From positions 3,410,001 through 3,474,000 of the forward strand of contig NC_060023.1 in NCBI RefSeq assembly GCF_021134715.1: 64,000 nt of DNA. Direction: 5' to 3'. The notes beneath the pieces are model-generated. The model saw only the letters and a program-made list of their open reading frames with translations. It was not told where the DNA came from and searched no databases. Of the stretch, positions 37,501 through 49,390 are shown one piece after another (within the stretch, counting starts at the first letter, position 1; the number at the start of each line of letters is the position of its first letter). The position numbers and the translations under genes were made by a program. The DNA is from Daphnia pulex (lineage: Eukaryota > Arthropoda > Branchiopoda > Diplostraca > Daphniidae).

Positions 37501-40500
37501 GTGTATATAAATCGAGTAGTTGTAGTAGGTAGGACTCTCTCTACTCTCTAAGGCTGGCCAAGGCTTGCGGCTGTGCTGGTCTCGCTCAGACGAATTTACC
37601 CCCCGAAAAAATAAAATATTACGTACAAGAAAGAAAAAGGACAGAATAAATTGACTCTGGGAAAAGTCACGCTATCGCCACTTGCCGGCCACGGAAAGAA
37701 AAAGAAACGAAAGAAGAAAAATGCAGTAACACGCGCGTTTATATATTATATGATTACAACAAGTTGGAAGAGAGAGAAAAAATAAAGACAGTGCTGATAG
37801 TAATCCTCCTCCTCCCGTTGGTGTGCTGGTCTCTCGCTGCCCAGCTGCGGTTTTTCGTTGACGTGAGAAAATCAGCTCCTAGAGGTGAGCCGCTATATAA
37901 GAAACGTGTACACAGGCCGACGCAGTCGTACATATTTCACAAAATTCTTTTGTGTGTCTTGTGTCGTACTGCCCATTTTGGTTTTTATTGTTGATTATTC
38001 TAGATGATGGGTTGGAATCTCGTTAATCACACAAACAAAAGGAAAATAAAAAGACTGTCGTCCATGTCTGTCGTTTGTATTTGACCAGCCGGTCGAGTGG
38101 TTTTCTGTCCTGCACTAGTTTGGACCGTTTCTGCGTCGTAACCAGGTCATGAGATGATCAAGTCAAATGCCTGACCCGCCATATATCAAAAGCCAAACTC
38201 TCCTTTGATCATTGACGATTGTGTGTGCATCCATTGGCTATGGCTTTGATCCTTCTGCTGCGATGTTTGTCCTTCAAAATAAAAAGAACCATCCACTAAA
38301 CAATCCGTCTGTGCTTCTTTTTTGTGCCCAACTACAACAGATCCAAACGCCAAAGTGACTGATCCTCCGCCATCGGACACCATTTTCGGGCCGGAAGACA
38401 CCGAGACGGACTTGGTGACGTGGAGGAAAATCGTGCGGCCCGGCTCCGGATTGGCTCCGCTCCTCGTCGAGACCAGTCAAATGCCGGCCGGAAGGATCTG
38501 GCAGCTGCCCGTCGATTCAACTCTCCGACTCAAATGTCTCGCTCAAGGAGAGCCCGAACCTCATCTCATTTGGCTCAAGGTACACTCTACACACCTTTTT
38601 TTGACATACGTAGCTATATATAAACATATACTGTATAACAAACACATGTGACGAAAGTTGATTGCTTGCGCCACTTTGATTGGCTCCCCGGTTGTTTGAC
38701 AACCTTGAAGAACGAAGGTGAGGAGAGGGGGACCTGTTTCAACAGCTTATCTTGATTGTATATATCCCATGTCCTCCCTTTTACCAAAGTAATATTCGAG
38801 CGAGTTTACACGTTGGGAAAAGAGGCGAAAGTAATTTGTCTCCAAAGTTTACACATTTAACAGTTTGGCAACGTGCAACCGGTCGTCAAAGAGCTCTCTA
38901 CTTCCCCAACAAGTTTTTGTTTGTGTTCTCGTGTCCTCGGAGAGATGAGCGTATTAAAACATCTCCTATGAGCACCAGCAACCAGGAAAACTTTGGAAAG
39001 CCATTAAGGAAATGGTGTTTGAAAGGGGGCTCGGATGAATAGTAGCACACACACACACGCTCTCTAGTTATTGAATGTTGACATTTGCCAAGGCACACAC
39101 ATCAGAGAAGAAAGAAAATATCTAAACGACGCACTTAAATTAATGATGATAATAATGTTTGTTTTTTTCTTGAAAAATAACAAAAATCTTATTTTTATTA
39201 TTATTATAGGACGGCAAGGAGATTGGAGAGGATCGTCGTGTCGGTCGCTGGGAGTTGCAAGTCTCGCGACTGAATGTCGACGATTCGGGAACCTATTCGT
39301 GCCGGGCCGTCAACCCCTACGGATCGATCAACGCTTCTTTCGCCGTTCAAGTTCTCGGTATTATATATAGACGCACACAATCTTTTCCTCGCCGAATGAA
39401 AAAACTTTTTTTTCTTCTTCTTTTTCTTGTTTTCTCTCTCGACGACGACGACGACATCTTCCAATTCAATTATAACGCTTCCTTTCCTCTCTCACTCCCT
39501 CTCTCTGTAGCCTGGCCTGTATATTCTATATAGATGTGTTAGCTCCCTCTTGACTCTTTCCTTTTGTCGCCCTATAATTCAGTTACCATATAGACATCGT
39601 CCTTCCGTTTTTCTCCCATCCAAGGCGAGAGAAAAAGAAAAAAGAAGAAATCCAATTTTTGGGGACTTTGTGTATACACGCCCTTGCAAGTCCTTTCATT
39701 TTCTCTCTTGCCCTTTGGCTGCAGAAAGTTGCCATCAAAAAGAAGAAAAAGAAATCGCCTATAAAAAGTACTTGGGGAGTTTTGTCCTTTTTTTTAAGTC
39801 TCCCAGACGTGGGGGGATTAAGTTGAAAAGGACCACTGTGGGAATAGTAGTAGTACAGAGAGAAGTCAGTAATGAAGAGCTAATTGTAGAGCAGCAGCAG
39901 CAGCAGCGATGTTGTCTGTTGTGGAAAAGCTTTGACTTGATAATCAGGTCGCTGGTGGAAGATGCAGCTCATTAAAAGGACACGCAAACGCCAAAAGGGT
40001 GGAGTCATTGCTGCCATGACAACTGCTTTCAAGTTCCCACTGTCAAGTTCATTAGCAACTAATTAAGCTATAGGGAGAATAGTAGTTGGGGGTCCCCACT
40101 CTTGCGCTCGTATGTTTCCAGTCATATCGCTGGTTCAAACTCGAATGTCGCACACACACGAAAATGGCTAATGTAATTTTTTCTTCTTCTTGAATGTAGA
40201 TCGGACTGTGCGGAAGCCGGACTTTGTGGGTCTCTACCCTCAGAACGTGACTATCATGGAGGGTTCAACAGCCCGTCTTCAGTGTCGCGTCATTAGCGAC
40301 ACTCCGCTCTTTCTCCAGTGGCTCAAGAGACTCGATCGTCTTTCCCCCTATGAGGCTCATCGTCAAGCAGTTGCCGGAGTGGACAACGGTCGACCCGACT
40401 CGGATGGTGTCCTACAGGTACCAAATTATGACCGTCTCTCTCCATTAACTATGACCAAGTCCATACACTTTTACCATTTTTAAAAAAGCGTATATACATA

Positions 40501-43500
40501 CATCAATGTGGCGTATAAATATATATACATGCGCAGCGTATGACTGTATATGAGTGCACAAGTGGGGTAGCATACTATGGTGTGCCTTGTATATATATAT
40601 ATGACACTCGTGATTTATGGACGTTGTTGAGACCCGAGTGGTGGGAAACCATCAGTCACGTTTCCGGCTCCGTGCCCGTATGGGCATTCTTCGCTTTGAC
40701 CATAAGGACACACATCGTCTTCTTCTTCTTCTTTTTATTATTATTATTTTTGAGTTTTTTTATTTTTTTATGGTCGGAACGGATTTTCATTCCTCTTCTA
40801 CAATGTTCGCATCATCAGTCTTAACGGGCAAGGGGGGAAACAGATATAGAGCAACTCTCAATGAGATACAGAATCATTTGGGTCAGTTGAGGCAACGAAA
40901 CATCCATCAGTGGCGCTTCTTATTTTTACAAGTTCCACACATGTTGGAATGATTTGGAGCGCATTTTGACATGGACAAATCGATTCGAACCCGATGAAAT
41001 TCAAATTCCCCAATTTTAAAAACCAATTCTATTTCCGTTATATTTGGCTCTACCCTCACACAGTTCGAAGGATGGAGGTACCGGGTGCTGCGATCCGGCC
41101 ACCCAGCGTTCCAGGCCGACGACGGCTCCTATCTGGACAAATTGGCCCTGGATAACGTCCACGTCGCCCACAGTGGCGTCTACATTTGTATAGCCACCAA
41201 CGAGGCCGGCTACCAGTACCGAGAAGCCAGCGTCAACGTCATCTCAGGTAAGACGAAATGAACACTCAAAAATTTGTTCTCCCTCAATTTCCCTGTGTCT
41301 TTTTTAGGAGTCTACTACTAGTAGACTCTTGCTAATAGTTGTCCGTAATAGCCTACGGTAAATTTGTTGTTTTAACTATTATTCGTTTCTCCTATAACAG
41401 AGACAAGAAAGAACGTAGCCGAAAGTCTCATTGAAAACCGTTAGGTTCTCTTTTGTTTAAGGCTGACTGAATTCCAGACGTCAAAACAGTGGTTACGCCA
41501 TTTTCGCCCATCTTGTTTCTTTTCTTTTCTTTTCCTTTATTTTTTCACGGTGCAGACTAGACTACTATAGTGGCACATAGCTAACAAGATTTTACGAGTT
41601 CGTCGCTCGTTTCATTTGGGATGCAAGGATGATTGAATATAAAATGAGAAGAAGAAAAAAAACAAAACGCAGTTTTTTTTTACGGACTTTACCGAGCGAG
41701 ACGGGGCGAGTATGGAGATTTTTGGTTATTTTTTTTTTTAAGTAGATGCGCGAGGAGAGCTCATCACACCAGCCATTGTGAGTGGCTTGCCGTAAATTTT
41801 TCAAACGAATCTCTCGCCTAACTCGCTAACCTCGGCTGATGGTAAAGTTCCTTGTTTTCTTCTTCTTCTTCCCCGATGCATAAACAAACTCAATCAACTT
41901 GCTTCTTTTTTCTTTTGATTCTTTTCTTTTTGTTTTTTTAATCAGCTCCTAGCGCCGAGAGGCTACGGGCTGGATCAGGAGATATACCCGCGTGTGTAAT
42001 ATTCGATATTGAAAAATTCACCAACAGGGAAAAACCAAAAGAGCTCATTTTTAATCAACGGTTTCCTTGTTTTGTTTTTATGCTCAAAACAACTTGCAAT
42101 GTACTAGCCGGGTATTGTGAACGCGGGAATCCCGCATGACATTTAATGGCCATTATTTTCGGCTTTCTCGATATCGCCTTTTTTTCCGTACATACGACGT
42201 TGGCAGCAGCAGCTAGGAGCTTATAATGACGCCGCGCTCGGCTCCTCAATCTCTTTTTTTTGTGCGCGCCACGGAGCATCAAACGGGCGGCGGCCTACGG
42301 GTCCCTTATATGTTAATGCGCACGACTTTAATGTTGAGAGAGACGGTGGGACTCATCGGTGGTGCAGCTCACCTGTTTTCCGCCTGCGGCCGCAATGATA
42401 ATTGGAAATCCTTTTTTTTTCTTTCATTTTACCTCGTCGTTCGATTCTTAAAAAAAAATTTACAAATTTTCGTGAAACAACAGACGAACGTGAGTACCTA
42501 CTACTACCCGGGACTGGTGTAAAGTCGGCCACCCTTGAAACGGCCATTGCTTGAGTCTGTGTGTATAAATAATCGTAATAACAGAGTCGATCTGACGTGG
42601 CCCCGCTACATCGTATAGTTTCTGGATATTAAAGAGAAACCGACACAAATTCACACACGATGACGACGATGCCGCCGCCGCCGACGCTTGACGCCGATCC
42701 TCCTCCCCATTTCTTTTTCTCTCCGGAAATGACTATTTCATGACACACACACATACACGGACACTCGACGGTTGTCGCAATTATATTCACGGTTAAATGG
42801 TCCTGTTTCCATTACAGCCAATTGAATTTTGTTTCTTTCTTTTTTTCAATTGAAAAAAGTTTCTGTAATCGGTTCTCTCTCTCCTTTTTTTTTCTTGTTT
42901 TCGGCGGTTTATTTTATTATTTTAAAGTGCCGTCGCCACGATAATGATACGATCCTCTACAGGCGTTATATAAGATGGGAACCGAAATAATAAAAAAAGA
43001 AACGGAGAGATGTATAAAACGAACGGAAACTACTATATAGTCTTGGTTCTTTTTTAACCTGAAAGGATTCCGAAGCAATATAGTAGCTAACGCATCTTCA
43101 ATTCTCATTTGACGCGTGAATGGCGGTAATTCCCACATGGATCGGAAAAGGGGCTCTAGATAGCTCCCCCGTTGTTGTAGTTTCAATGATCTCCGCTATG
43201 TTGATCGGATCCTCTTTTGTTACTGTCGTCTTACTTCTTCTTTTTTCTTTTTTCTTTTTCTGTTCGATGGGAAAAAAAAGAAGAAAAGCAATCGAAAGGG
43301 CGGGCTTGGAATTGAATCATTCATCCGTCGTATATCCCTTTTTGATTCCATGTTCTCGTCGTGTTCAAGTGTTATGGTGTGGCGCGTCGCGGGAAGGCGT
43401 CGTTCTATATCGATCCCTATTCCATCTATATTGCTTTTTTTTTTGGTTGTTGGGTGCCATCCGAACTATGATGTTCAATATATATGCTGCTGTCTCGTTC

Positions 43501-45269
43501 CATTTGCGCTTTGACTCGATTCCAACCGGCGGAATAAATATCCCAACCGAACAGGCAACCGGGAAATTAGTCATTCAAAGGGCCTGATATTATTTGTAGG
43601 AAGCTTCCAAAGATTTATATTTTTCTGATGAGAAAAAGAAACAAATAGAACACGTTGTAGTTATCTACACAGACGAATCCGGATGAAATATCAATGAATA
43701 ACTGAATTTTTAAAAACTAAAATTTAGTCGTCGAATGACTCGAATCTACGCAGCTGCGGTTGCTGTTTGTTATCGACGAATAATTTTTGGGAGGACGATG
43801 ATGGAGTTTGACTGATGAATGTTGTTGATTTCCATTTGCATTCTAGGTTCTGGCCGGCCGTTGGGAGACGTGTCATCGTCGCCGGGAATGGGCGTTGGCA
43901 GCGGGAGTGATCCGGCCAGCAGCGGTGGGATGCCGACAGTGGTCGTCATCGCCTTGGTGGTGGGCGCCGGAGTCGTCCTGGTGCTGATGTGCGGCATTAC
44001 TTACTATTTCAAGTCGGAGCGACGGATGCGTGCGAGGAAAGAGGGTGTGATCGGAGGTGTAGCAACCCATCATCAACGCCATCCCCATCACCAGCGCGAG
44101 ATCAAGGATCTCAGTTTGACTGCCCCCTGTTTGCCCCGTGGCGGAGATCATCCGCCGCCGCCCACGCAGCCGCCCCAGCCGCCGGATTCGGCACCGATGC
44201 ATCATCGATTCCAGCCGCAGCCGCCCAGCTGCATGCCATATTCAGTAAGTTCTTTCTAGTTATAACGACTTATATATTTATACGCAAAAAATAATAAGAA
44301 GAAAAAGAAAAGACGTCAAAATAGTTCAACAGTCGTTTGGGAATTTTTCGTCCATTAAAAATTTGTGTGGGCCGGATACGTGCCAGAGAACGCCATCTAT
44401 GGCGCTCAGAAATCATCGCTCGCCCTTGCACATTCCTTTTTCAGTCGCAGATGCCAAGTCTTTTGAACTTGCGTGTCAGAATGATATGGTTAGATCGCAC
44501 ACTCTTGTGAAAAACCCGATTTGGTTCGTCCGGCCCTGATTCCACACTCGGTTTACTGCGATCTACACACGCAATAAACATCCATCCATATAAAAAAATA
44601 ATAAAAACCCAAAGAAAAGAAAGAAATGTATTTTTGTCTTCATGAAAAGAATCATCATCTGTAAACGTTCCAATCTTTTAACGATCTTTTTTGTGTTTTC
44701 TTTTTATTTAAATCTGTTTTGGTGGTGCAGACTCCGTTCATGGGAACCATTCAGTTGCAGCAGCAGGAGATGATGCGCCTCCATCACGGGATCAACAACG
44801 GTAGCGGCCGCCAATCGGGAATGAGGTCGTGCCATTCGCCTCTGGTCGGCACGGCAACGTCGTCCAGTGGAACCGCCGGAAGCAGCAGCGGTGGACCGCT
44901 CTTTTTAGGCGGAGGCGGAGGGGGCAATTGGAGTCACGTTTATCGACCGCCACCCTGTGGCAGGTGAGTTTGGTTGGCGGGATCAATTACACGCACCTGT
45001 GGACTCTCTCTTATATTCAACTCGCCATCGATTTTTGTCTTTCGAGCAGATCGGGTGACCACAGCAACAGTTATCCGTACCACCACGAAGCCGCCACTCT
45101 GATGATGGGACCACCGCCGCCGCCGTCCGAATCTGAACACGCCTACGCCTCTGTGCACGGCCTCAGTAATTACGAAGATCTTCGCCCGGCTGCCGTTCCC
45201 AGCAGCAGTCTCATCCGCCATCCCCACGACCTGCGAAACAACAGATTCCAAAGAATCGAAATGGTTTAA
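31535..45269 (+). CDS. FGFRL1-like receptor B (3 Ig domains, 1 TM, no kinase)
   Basis: Exons 31535-31616, 34277-34392, 34712-34817, 34969-35019, 38341-38579, 39210-39357, 40200-40417, 41064-41247, 43847-44244, 44731-44963 and 45050-45269 give 664 aa; every junction keeps phase. Residues 1-21 form a signal peptide. Ig1 is about 29-118 (VKLDCPIRGTPTPIVEWYK, DSGEYTCKGVNGFG). A linker of about 55 aa containing GPEDTETDL follows. Ig2 is about 175-247 (LRLKCLAQGEPEPHLIWLK, DSGTYSCRAVNPYG). Ig3 is about 260-381 (LQWLKRL, DDGSYLDKLAL, SGVYICIATNEAGYQY). The TM span is about 411-434 (TVVVIALVVGAGVVLVLMCG), then basic SERRMRARK. The 230-aa tail has no kinase; it has His/Pro-rich stretches, a Gly6 run and tyrosines in YASV and NYEDL contexts. 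This copy is closest to textbook FGFRL1 (INASFAVQVL then DRT between Ig2 and Ig3). It is about 14 kb long because introns 1, 4 and 8 are large. Role by family: FGF/heparin-binding receptor without kinase at the cell surface. Confidence 0.88.
31617..34276 (+). other. Intron 1 of receptor B, no nested gene seen
   Basis: Between the signal-peptide exon and Ig1. It holds CT/GA and TTC tracts and AT-rich DNA. A large first intron may carry enhancers, but no specific site is supported. Confidence 0.45.
35321..35345. repeat. (CT)n microsatellite
   Basis: About twelve CT units in intron 4 of receptor B. Confidence 0.75.
36764..36777. repeat. C14 homopolymer
   Basis: Fourteen consecutive C residues, the longest C run I saw in the window. 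Prone to slippage and to assembly error. Confidence 0.75.
36959..36978. repeat. (AC)n microsatellite
   Basis: About ten AC units in intron 4 of receptor B. Confidence 0.75.
41248..43846 (+). other. Intron 8 of receptor B, one unassigned ORF
   Basis: Pyrimidine tracts and homopolymers. A 155-codon plus-strand ORF starts at a true ATG (43120-43587) and has two hydrophobic stretches, but its composition follows the surrounding T-rich tracts and no family is recognisable. Not called as a gene. Confidence 0.4.
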
Positions 45270-45885
45270 CGTGCAGTTGTTACTAAAAAAAAAAAGAAAA
45301 TTCTTGTCCCATTTGATTCAGAATCCAACACTCAGAAAGAAAAAAATTGATTCAAAACCCTGTAACATGGAAATAGTGTATCTCAATTATCTCTTCTTCT
45401 TCGCTCTTTCTCCTTTGTCCGTTCTTCCTAAACTTTCGTTTTAATTTTTTTTTTATTTGTCTAAATCTTTTCAAAAAGATGTTTAACGGTCATTTGTTTG
45501 GTCGAGTCAATTTCATGTTTTCTTTTTTTGTTTTTAAATAATTGTAAATTGTTGAAATAAGGAAATGATGTTTCTCCAAACTGTGACGATGATCACGTAC
45601 TGTGTGTTTTTCGTTTGGAAAACTTATATTATAGATGTCGACGATGTACTACGTACCGCTTATTACGACTTTTATCGGAGTGAATGCCCAGCTTTAAATT
45701 GTTGTCGTTTCGAAGAGAGCCAAGACAGTTCTTTAAGGCTGTCATCAAAGCTTTTGCGTTTTTTTTTTTTTTTTTTAAATAATATTTTGTAAATATATAA
45801 TATACACAGATGATTAATACAATGCCAACAAAGAAAGAATCAACAGAATATTTTTGGTTTTCTATTATTTATACATATATATTAT

Positions 45886-45920
45886 TACGGTAGTTATTAT
45901 TATTTATTATAACTACCGTA
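45886..45920. other. 12-bp stem-loop between convergent genes
   Basis: TACGGTAGTTAT (45886-45897) pairs perfectly with ATAACTACCGTA (45909-45920) across an 11-nt AT loop. It would form in the 3' UTR of either receptor transcript. Confidence 0.6.
45903..45908 (-). terminator. Poly(A) signal candidate for receptor C
   Basis: TTTATT on the plus strand is AATAAA on the minus strand, 364 bp after the receptor C stop, in the loop of the stem-loop. Confidence 0.35.
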
Positions 45921-46271
45921 CGACGGCGACAGCCTGGCGACGATATTACTCAATGTGAAACGACTAGATGGCGTACGCATGATAGCTGCAAAATGACAGG
46001 TTTTTCGACAAACACATGAAGCGCGAGTATTTGGTATCCATTTCAGTACGACTGAAAAATAAATGTTTATAGCTCTGGCGAACGTATACAACAGCACTTG
46101 TACTCTAGGCCACTCAGCTTCCGATTGCCATCGATCGATCGACAACGGCGACGAGTTTGATATATAGGCGCAAGTGTGTGTGGATCAACGAGTGGGTGAG
46201 TGCTGAATTTCAATCTCAATGCGTCAACGATCCGGATCGATCGTCTCGATCTGGCACTAGACTATTGAATC

Positions 46272-49200
46272 TCAAAGCTGATCAAAGCTACTCTCGGGAG
46301 ACGGGTGAGGCAATCGAATGTGATGGGGATGGGCCGACCAATCGGGATAAAACGAGTCGCTGTGGAAGGAAGTGTCAGTCGTCAACGACCTGGCTTCTGG
46401 CGGCACTGGTTGGCGGTGATGGTGATGCGATGGATTGATATAGTAATGATGATTATTGGCACTCCGGGGCGATGAGCGATGATGCTGGCGAGATCCGTTT
46501 CCGCTCCTTCCGCTGGAACTGTTCAGTTTCGTTCGCTGCTGCTGCTGCTGCTGGATTACTTTCGGCTGCCGTGGGCTGTTGGTGATGGTGTTGGATGACG
46601 GCCGTGCTGACAGATAATACACTCGCGGCTGTGAGACTTCCTTATTGGCTTGCGGAGCCAACGCTTGAGGATTCTGAGCTGGATCCGATCGAGAACTATG
46701 GGAGGCTGGAGGCGTTGCGCCATTACCGCTGGATAGTCCCTCCCTATTTGAACCGAAAATCCTCATGAAATATTGAAATATATTATACGAAAAAAATTAT
46801 TCGATAAAATTTACCGGAAGACTGAATAATCCGGAAGTGTTGGAGTGACTGGAGTGGGTTGCTGTATGATAATAGCTTCCGGAACTGAAGGGCAAAATGA
46901 GGGAGCCGAAGCGCTAAGACTTTTGTCTTTGAGATGATTTTTGCGCCTCTTCCAGACGAAGCATGACACAACCATTGCGAGCAATCCGCAAACGACCACG
47001 ACGACAACAACTGCAGTGGTTGTAGCATGATTCTTATCATTCCATCCTTCACTCGGGTTACGCCCTGGATAGTTTTCATCTACGGAAAAGTAAAGAAACG
47101 TGATGATACATTTCGCTTGTGTAACGAAATAACTGTCGTTGGTAATAAATACCTGTAGTTGGATGCGGGTAATTATTGGTGACATTGAAGTAAACTTGTC
47201 GGTAGTTGAATCCGGCATTATTCAAAGCCAAACAGACGTAGATTCCAGAGTCAACTTCCTGGCTCTTTTTGGACAGTAGTAAAATTGAGGAGTAGTAACC
47301 GTCTATCAGTTTAGGTAAAGCCGAAGGTAGAATCTATATTTGCAGACAATTAATTTAATTAATTTCGAATTCTTTTTGATTAATGAAAAAAAATAAATTA
47401 AATTGATGGAGGTTATTTATCGTACCAACCTGATATTTGATGTTTCCTATAGTGATTGTTCGGTTGACGATAAACTGGGAATGAATGTTTTCGACTTCCG
47501 CTTCATCGGGCGTAGGAGGCTGGATGATTTTCGACGAGCCAGGACTTGGCGTAAGCCGCTTAAGCCAATGGATTTCGGGTGGAAATTCTGATTCGACTCT
47601 GCAAGATAAAGAGCCGGCTTGCCCTGCTTCTACCCACGTATGAAACGGCGGGAAATCTGGATGCAATTCTGGACGTCGAGGAACTTGACGTTCTGCAATA
47701 AACAAAATAAAATTCAAGAAATCAAGAAAGAAAGTTTTTTTTTTTTTTTAATTTTTCAAAAAAGTTGATCGGCTAAAGGGTGCAACATTTTCTCGTTAGG
47801 TGGCTGCCTTGTATTAGCATATAAAATCTATTTTTTTTTTTAATTTCAAATTCTTCACAAGAACTTTTTATGACGGATTTAGCCATAGAAAAAATCCAAT
47901 GTAGCAAGCCAAGCACATTTTAATTGCGTAATCTTCAAGGATTTTAAATAAAATTCCCGTTTATCTTTTGTTTCATTCAAAATGTCGACAAAGGTTTATC
48001 TTTTCGATCGATTAAAAACCCAAATCCCCATTTACGTAAACACAGCCCTTGTTTTTAGCACTATCTCAACTATTATTTCCACGAAAACTAACAAAAGCCT
48101 GACAAAAGTATTTACAGAATGTTGAAATTAACAATACAAAGAGGCTTTAGCGACCCTTCGCATTAGTCGTTCTAATAGTAGTAATTAGCCAAAAGTATAA
48201 AATAATTTATTACCGACAACTTCCAAGATGTGCGTCAACTCATCCCATCCATGTTCGTTCTCGGCTCGGCACGTGTACTGCAAAAGAGATTTCGTTAATG
48301 TGGGAATTTGTCAGCCAGCACTAAGCCGGTCTATTGTTGTTTTCCAAAGTCCAGCATTTGAGAATTATATGTAAGCTTACGTTGGCCGTATCCGATCCCC
48401 TGGCATGGCGGATATGCAGCGTGGATCGCATGCCCTCCTTCTCGTTGACTTCAGTTAGATCCTCTTCCGAAAGTACGATGGAGCGCACGGAATATTTAGG
48501 CTCCGCGTTTCCCTTCTCGGGAATGATCTCCACTCCGTCCTGTTTCATTCATCAGAGCCATTCACAGACAAATTAGACACTGACGTCGTGCTGGGATTTC
48601 AATTGAATATCGTGAAAAGAGGATTATAATAAATTACTTTGAACCAATGGAATTTGGGAATTGGCTCGGCGACGGCGATGCACTTGAGCATGACATCATA
48701 ACTGGCCGGTTTGAGCATGTGCTTCGACTTTTTGGATTTGTGTAAGATGATGGGTTTGGACGATGAGAATACTTCGTCGCTATTAGATTTACAAGCTTCT
48801 TGCATCGAGTCGTCTGTAATGTGAAATTTTTAAAAAATATATATTATTTAGGTTGAATTAGTGCATGTCGGGTTATAGTATCAAATGGAAATACCTAGGA
48901 GATCCAATTGAAAGCTTATTTCATGAACGCCAAAACCGTTGACGGCCTTGCAGATGTAAGTTCCTTGATCCTCGCACTCAAGGCGTTGAATATTGAGAGA
49001 GTAACCTTTGCTAATAAGCCGATAGCGGTCCCAGTACTCCATGACTCTTTCGCCGTTCTATATAGTTATTTTGTTTCGTGTTACATAATATATCTAATGA
49101 TGATCATCTTTAAAAAAACGACTTACCCTATACCATTCGAAAATTGGTTCAGGATCACCTCTGATGGGACATATAAAACGGATGACTTCTCCTAATTTAC

Positions 49201-49390
49201 CAGTAAAACGTGGTTGAAGAGAAGTGGTTATCACTGGAGGACCTGCCATATTAAACAAATTCGTCATATTATAGGACATTCGTAAAAAATAAATGAATAA
49301 ACTAAAAATTAAAATACCCTTGGAAAAAGTTCCAGTGATGTTGCTGGCCAAAAATATGATGACAGCGATGGTGAAGTATGTTTTGGTCAT
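46272..49390 (-). CDS. FGFRL1-like receptor C (3 Ig domains, 1 TM, no kinase)
   Basis: Minus-strand exons, 5' to 3': 49390-49318, 49242-49127, 49057-48895, 48813-48638, 48539-48381, 48277-48214, 47692-47430, 47333-47153, 47079-46815 and 46743-46272, giving 643 aa with all phases consistent. Residues 1-22 form a signal peptide. Ig1 is about 27-117 (RFICPIRGDPEPIFEWYR, DQGTYICKAVNGFG). Ig2 is about 150-250 (MLKCIAVAEPIPKFHWFK, NYTCRAENEHGWDE). Ig3 is about 258-396 (IHWLKRL, DGYYSSILLLS, DSGIYVCLALNNAGFNYRQ). The TM span is about 420-442 (AVVVVVVVCGLLAMVVSCFV) followed by KRRKN. The roughly 200-aa tail has no kinase and has polyQ, NHHYY, SHHHHRQ and a Ser/His-rich end. The frame stays open upstream but has no earlier ATG, which fixes the start. 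It converges on receptor B. Same inferred role as A and B. Confidence 0.87.

Larger units (their letters stand above)
35020..38340 (+). other. Intron 4 of receptor B with simple repeats
   Basis: Contains a CT run (35321-35345), a C14 run (36764-36777) and an AC run (36959-36978). A 196-codon plus-strand ORF (35487-36077) lies here. It includes residues translated from GA repeats and shows no domain, so I do not call it a gene. Confidence 0.45.
45270..46271. other. Shared 3' region between convergent receptors B and C
   Basis: About 1 kb between the two stop codons, AT-rich. Must contain both 3' UTRs. The AATAAA for receptor C and a 12-bp stem-loop lie inside. Confidence 0.5.

Noticed and set aside
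10173..45269. Receptors A and B as one gene with a giant intron
   Set aside because: Each has its own signal-peptide exon, complete three-Ig set, TM and stop codon, and A has AATAAA signals after its stop.
46272..46766. Receptor C C-terminal tail as a separate small gene
   Set aside because: The tail exon joins the TM exon in phase (CG|G) with proper donor and acceptor and lacks its own upstream promoter-like features.
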